Part shown: piece after piece, positions 6,796 to 10,377 of the stretch
Layout of the letters: every line of letters starts with the position of its first letter
How positions within the stretch are numbered: position 1 is the stretch's first letter
Source of the DNA: Phoronis ovalis
Lineage: Eukaryota > Phoronida > Phoronidae
DNA: 10,377 nucleotides
NCBI GenBank assembly: GCA_028565635.1
Contig: JAOXYB010064401.1
Location: 1-10,377 of the forward strand
Direction: 5' to 3'
Notes under the pieces: model-generated
What the model saw: the letters and a program-made list of their open reading frames with translations, nothing else
What the model was told of the DNA's origin: nothing
Databases searched by the model: none
Made by a program: the position numbers and the translations under genes

Positions 6796-6923
6796 ATTTC
6801 AAAATGTACCATTTCATGTTAGGTCCCCATCCTGTTTTCACTTTGTTGTGATTTAGTAGACATTTGGTATTTCCTTAAGTTATCACAAAAATTCAATTCT
6901 CTGTACATTATGGAACAAAGAGT
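6785..6923. repeat. Right arm of a large inverted repeat
   Basis: Its reverse complement begins ACTCTTTGTTCCATAATGTA and ends ACAGTTTCTCA, matching 5412-5570. It is about 20 bp shorter because of several small deletions. Together the arms enclose about 1.2 kb. Confidence 0.85.
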
Positions 6924-7069
6924 AGGGAATTTTTTTTAATTGGAAAAGAAAAGGAAATTGTATTATGTTTAGAAAATGCTCAAGTCGGCGCCTCATGTTT
7001 GTTTTTAATAATATTTTCTTTTGAAGTTTTGTATAAACACAGATATAAAATGATTTAACATTTAGTTCA

Positions 7070-7075
7070 TTTATT
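7070..7075 (-). promoter_or_regulatory. Candidate distal poly(A) signal of FBXW7
   Basis: AATAAA on the minus strand, about 1.4 kb past the FBXW7 stop codon, is followed within about 35 bases by TGTGTTT, a GU-rich downstream element as expected of a cleavage site. A second AATAAA at 7901-7896 could serve a shorter 3' UTR. Confidence 0.45.
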
Positions 7076-7425
7076 GCACTGTTTCATAGACCAATGTTAT
7101 ATTTACAATGACAGTGTACATTCATTCATTCTCGTTTTAACTGCAACAATTGTATTCTACTAGTAACCATAAAAAACAAAACTTGAACATGAACGACTGG
7201 ATTTGTTCAGACCGACATACACTAAATTGGATGAGACAAGTAACAAACATGACGATATAATTTCAACTACATATCTGCTTTGTTAACCTTTTCATTGTGA
7301 GGAGTGTTATATGGTATGATCTAGGAAACCAGATTGTATTAGCTATAGATAAAGCATAACATATTTATGCAAAAACAAACTGTTTAGCTAGTGTACATAT
7401 GGGCTGCAATAATGGAAGTATGTCA

Positions 7426-7453
7426 ATGTAATGGTAGCTATGTAATGGTAGCT
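7426..7453. repeat. Two-copy 14-bp tandem repeat
   Basis: ATGTAATGGTAGCT occurs twice in exact succession (7426-7439 and 7440-7453). It is followed by ACTAGCT, a further partial echo. Confidence 0.9.
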
Positions 7454-7895
7454 ACTAGCTTCATGAATAATGAAAGACAGACAGAGAATTACAATACGCA
7501 AAGAAGTGAAAACCTAACAGAACTAATACTCCAACTTTTTCCAACAATTACATAATGCAACAATGTTCTAAGGTGATAGTGAGAATCTACATAACCAAAA
7601 GCCAAACTCTGACAACCAATGTCAACCGCTACTGCAAAGGTGCAACAGTCAAGTAAGTTTTTTACAAAAAACAGTTTATGAAGTAACAATAACTAAACAC
7701 AATCAGAACATCAGTTAATAAAACAAACAGGTACTTCCTGTACTGACACTGAAAAATGCCCTGCCCTGAATTGTAACACTAGCTGGAGGAAGTTATAAAT
7801 GACTGGTCTAATACTGCTTCAAAATTCTGTGACTTCATTTGACATAGCTAAATAGAGCTTCCCCACTGATGGCACAAACTTGAAAATGTATGAGG

Positions 7896-7901
7896 TTTAT
7901 T
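7896..7901 (-). promoter_or_regulatory. Candidate proximal poly(A) signal of FBXW7
   Basis: AATAAA on the minus strand, about 560 bp past the FBXW7 stop, is followed by TTTGTG within 25 bases. It would give a short 3' UTR. This is a motif-based call only. Confidence 0.35.
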
Positions 7902-8463
7902 TTTTTCTGCATTTAATTTTATATACTGGCCAAAGGATTTAATAGCACTGCAATAAACTTAACATCTAGCAGGTGCGTTCATAACCACGTGCACTGCAAA
8001 TGAAGTCAGTTTATCTTAATAACCAGAAAGGTATTGTCATAACTAGATATGAACTGTCAGTAACATGCTATTATTCTACTGTTTATAAGACCACGTTAGA
8101 ATATAGTTTTAATAATTATTAGTAGTACAACTATTCATTGAAATAATGCTAAGAAACCTATACTTTATCAAGAGTTAGATGTCTGTACAAAATGAGGCTA
8201 TTACTCAGTTTTTACAACATGAATCAACTCGGTGAAATGGAACACTCAACAGAGTGATGGCAGTGTTTTATGCTCTGATATTCAATGCATTTTCCAAACT
8301 TTATCCCTTGAATTTCAACATCAGTTTATGAGTTAATTTTTTTCCTACTGCTGTGGCTCACTACCTCCTTACTTGTTGCAGAAATCCAGGACCACTCATT
8401 TCAGTGTTTCCAGCTGAACCAGTGTAACACGATGACTTTTATCGAGTACATACGAAAAGTACG

Positions 8464-8729
8464 CTACACCTCTGCATCAAAATCCAGAACAAGCAACTTA
8501 GTCTCTTCTGTTCCATTACGACTTCCAACAGCGCACACCAACTTTGTGTTATTACTACGAACCCTCCATACAACTCCTCCACTTCCACCACTGTCTAGCG
8601 ATACAATGTTCCTTAAGAAATCTCCAGTTTTTAAGTCCCATAATTTTACTGTGCCATCATCACTTGATGTGATGACAAATTTTTTACTAAACTGTAGACA
8701 AGTTACTGCACTCTGGTGTTTATGCGTAC
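8464..8729 (-). CDS. FBXW7: FBXW7, last coding exon (final WD40 repeat and C terminus)
   Basis: FBXW7 is the substrate receptor of the SCF E3 ubiquitin ligase. It binds phosphorylated degrons in cyclin E, Myc, Notch and Jun and sends them for degradation. This exon starts after an acceptor TTACAG (ending at 8730). Its first two bases finish the glycine codon split by the previous intron. It reads [20 protein letters not shown], then the WD core [17 protein letters not shown], the glycine-rich [13 protein letters not shown] loop, and ends [10 protein letters not shown] with TAG at 8466-8464. It corresponds to human residues 619-707. The degron-pocket arginine equivalent to human R689 is intact in GSRNGTEE. 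The last residues, AEV instead of VDMK, are the main difference from human. Identity is certain from the near-identical sequence. Confidence 0.97.
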
Positions 8730-9195
8730 CTGTAAGGTTAATTTACAAACATTCTGAATCAGTGGCATCACAAACAACTTATACATGTTCAGTGCACCAA
8801 AGAACTTTAGTACATAAACCATGTATTATTTATCAACATTTTATCTAGCTATGTTTGGGGTTTATATAAATAATATCATTGGTCCTGTAACATGTATACA
8901 CCATTTTACGGAGAACACTGAGTGGTGATTCAAGGAATACGCAGATTCCAACATAGCAAGTAGTTAAAACAAAGTTTATATTCACTTTTATTCCAACTAG
9001 TTACAACTCAGACACCAAACATATATCACAAGAATATCTCATCATACACCACAAAAGTCCAACAGAACTTTACATATGCTAAATTTGTTATGATTACTCA
9101 GAAGTCGAATAATTATGTACAAAAGTCGCAAGTTTACCCAGTTTTATTAGAATTTGTAATAACATAAACATTTCTGGTTTAAACGATTGCCTTAC
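8730..9195 (-). other. FBXW7: FBXW7 intron, 466 bp
   Basis: The donor GTAAGG follows CAAG at 9196, and the acceptor is TTACAG at 8735-8730. It splits a glycine codon after the first base. No repeat, RNA gene or alternative exon is visible inside it. Confidence 0.93.
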
Positions 9196-9406
9196 CTTGT
9201 AATGTCTGTAAACACTGGCCTGTCCTGATGTCCCACACCTTCACTGTAGAATCTGCATTACCAGAGACTAGTATATTGTCTTTAAGTTCCATTCCACTTG
9301 TCAATGACTGGTGACCAATAAGTGTATGTAAACAGTTGCCAGTTTCAACATCCCAAACACGTATAGATGTGTCCAATGAACCACTCACAATGTGTGTACC
9401 ATCAAA
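9196..9406 (-). CDS. FBXW7: FBXW7, penultimate coding exon (two WD40 repeats)
   Basis: The exon is 211 bp, entering in phase 0 after TTTCAG and leaving one base of a glycine codon before donor GTAAGG. It starts FDGTHIVSGSLDTSIRVWDV and ends CLQTLQ plus the split G. Two WD cores are visible, SGSLDTSIRVWD and SGNADSTVKVWD, separated by GHQSLTSGMELKDNILV. It corresponds to human residues 549-619 with only conservative changes (for example NCLHTLIGH for NCIHTLTGH, and Arg for Lys in DIRTGQC). These blades form part of the propeller that holds the phosphodegron. The frame continues exactly into the next exon, so the gene shows no sign of damage. Confidence 0.97.
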
Positions 9407-9810
9407 CTGAAATGCAACAAAAGAATTATGTTAAAAAAATTAAAATACATTCAAATGTATTTAAAAATGTATAAACTTCAACTGCACCACATGAAAATTA
9501 GCTAAATTTCTTAACATCATTGAAATGTTTCATTTGTTTACATTACAAACCTGAGATGTATAAAATCAGAACCCTGAACTACTTATGTTTACATACAGAG
9601 AAAGAAACGCTCCATCTAAATAGCCCCACTGACCCCATGAAATTATCCTCACTGCTGATGACCCGCGCAGAAGAAATGTAGATGGTTTCTTATCTCACCA
9701 AAGGTCGCTAGTACCTGAGGGCAACATTGAGTCTTACGGTTTTTGTTCCAAAAATCGATTAAATTCAATTACGCATGAAATTACTGTTACCAAGAGTAAT
9801 CACTTAGTAC
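9407..9810 (-). other. FBXW7: FBXW7 intron, 404 bp
   Basis: The donor is GTACTAAG right after CAG at 9811. The acceptor is TTTCAG ending at 9407. It lies between codons (phase 0). The piece near 9620-9740 is less AT-rich than the rest, but I see no gene or clear repeat in it. Confidence 0.93.
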
Positions 9811-10036
9811 CTGTAATGAATAGACCCTGTTAGTGTGCCCATTAAGAGTATGAAGACAAGTTTCCGTTTCCGGATTCCAGATTTTGACAGAATAATCGTA
9901 GGCGCCACTAACTACTCGTCGACCATCATACTGCACACATCGTACTGCTGCCACATGTCCCATGAGCACGTGTAGACACTGACCAGATTCAATGTCCCAC
10001 AGACGAAGAGTGGCATCTCTGGAACCACTAACGACT
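9811..10036 (-). CDS. FBXW7: FBXW7, third-last coding exon (WD40 repeats with two degron-binding arginines)
   Basis: The exon is 226 bp. It begins with the last base of an arginine codon after acceptor TTTGTTAG and ends in phase 0 before GTACTAAG. The product reads [20 protein letters not shown], then [20 protein letters not shown], then a second WD core, [12 protein letters not shown], and ends TNRVYSLQ. It corresponds to human residues 473-548. The arginines equivalent to human R479 (GSRD) and R505 (AAVRC), which contact the degron phosphate and are cancer hotspots in people, are both present. The upstream exons encoding the dimerisation region, F-box and first WD repeats are not in the window and must lie to the right. 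An open frame continuing 5' of the acceptor is intron read-through. Confidence 0.97.
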
Positions 10037-10377
10037 CTAACAAATAACAAACACAGCATGAAATTATGGCACTGGGACAAAAACATCCATTCGACAATTA
10101 AAATAAACCGATTGGAAAATGATTTATGATATAAAACATTAAAAAGTGAGTAAGGAAACTAGGTATACTATCTAAAGGTTATGCTATCAAAGTTAAATGC
10201 TACACCTTGCTGATAACTAGTATTATATTTCCATACTAGACGGCACCCGTGGTAAACCACAGTTCTTGATAGAGATGTAGGTCGCGTAAGGCCGAGTTCT
10301 GACATGTTCACGTGACTCTCACAGGCAAAAAATAATGATGCAAGAGTTTCAAAAAAGCTCCATTAAATATGATACCG
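10037..10377 (-). other. FBXW7: FBXW7 intron, partial, with a GC-richer segment
   Basis: Upstream of the acceptor at 10038-10037 no further WD exon is visible up to the window edge. The stretch 10241-10313 is less AT-rich than its surroundings and holds GTGGTAAACCAC (a 5-bp stem) and CACGTG. On the minus strand it reads GTGGTTTACCACGGGTGCCG, which reminds me of a dispersed repeat in bivalve genomes. Confidence 0.7.

Larger units (their letters stand above)
7076..8463 (-). other. FBXW7: Putative FBXW7 3' untranslated region
   Basis: This AT-rich stretch without credible frames lies immediately after the FBXW7 stop codon and runs to the AATAAA at 7075-7070. A proximal AATAAA at 7901-7896 implies possible alternative polyadenylation. 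A two-copy 14-bp tandem repeat (ATGTAATGGTAGCT) lies at 7426-7453. The extent is inferred from signals alone; part of this region may be intergenic. Confidence 0.45.

Noticed and set aside
7489-7689. Minus-strand 66-codon frame downstream of FBXW7
   Set aside because: It lies in the presumed FBXW7 3' UTR, is short, and has no recognisable similarity.
9912-10097. Second minus-strand frame overlapping the FBXW7 exon
   Set aside because: It is an out-of-frame shadow of the exon at 9811-10036, whose WD40 frame is unmistakable.

Overview
The window looks like nuclear DNA of an invertebrate animal. It is AT-rich, genes are split by short GT-AG introns, and intergenic space is crowded with short non-autonomous transposon-like elements. 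A segment near the right edge reminds me of a dispersed repeat in bivalve molluscs, so a lophotrochozoan, perhaps bivalve, source is my guess; this rests on memory and is weak. No bacterial, phage or CRISPR features were seen.

Both recognised genes lie on the minus strand. At the right, three exons (10036-9811, 9406-9196, 8729-8464) encode the C-terminal part of FBXW7 (Cdc4/Archipelago), the WD40 substrate receptor of the SCF ubiquitin ligase. They join in frame and correspond to about human residues 473-707. The F-box and earlier WD repeats must lie beyond the right edge. A putative 3' UTR of about 1.4 kb runs from 8463 to a poly(A) signal near 7070.

In the middle, one long reading frame (4961-3249) encodes a Ser/Thr/Lys-rich, probably disordered and nuclear protein of about 570 residues that I cannot name. 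A CpG-rich stretch upstream (about 5085-5285) is a plausible promoter. The 3' end of this gene is ambiguous: it ends either at the in-frame stop or at a splice donor just before it.

The rest is repeat territory. A 23-copy, 22-bp minisatellite lies at 305-808. A 480-bp terminal-inverted-repeat element lies at 1366-1845 with an 8-bp target duplication, next to an older GC-rich block carrying a 12-bp hairpin. A foldback element at about 2754-3156 has perfect 22-bp arms containing an octamer (POU) motif. A large inverted repeat has arms at 5412-5570 and 6785-6923. A 521-bp Harbinger-like MITE (5574-6094, TAA duplication) sits at the inner edge of its left arm. Nothing suggests that the two genes work together, and I see no multi-gene system here. 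The most unusual material is the transposon architecture and the unrecognised protein.
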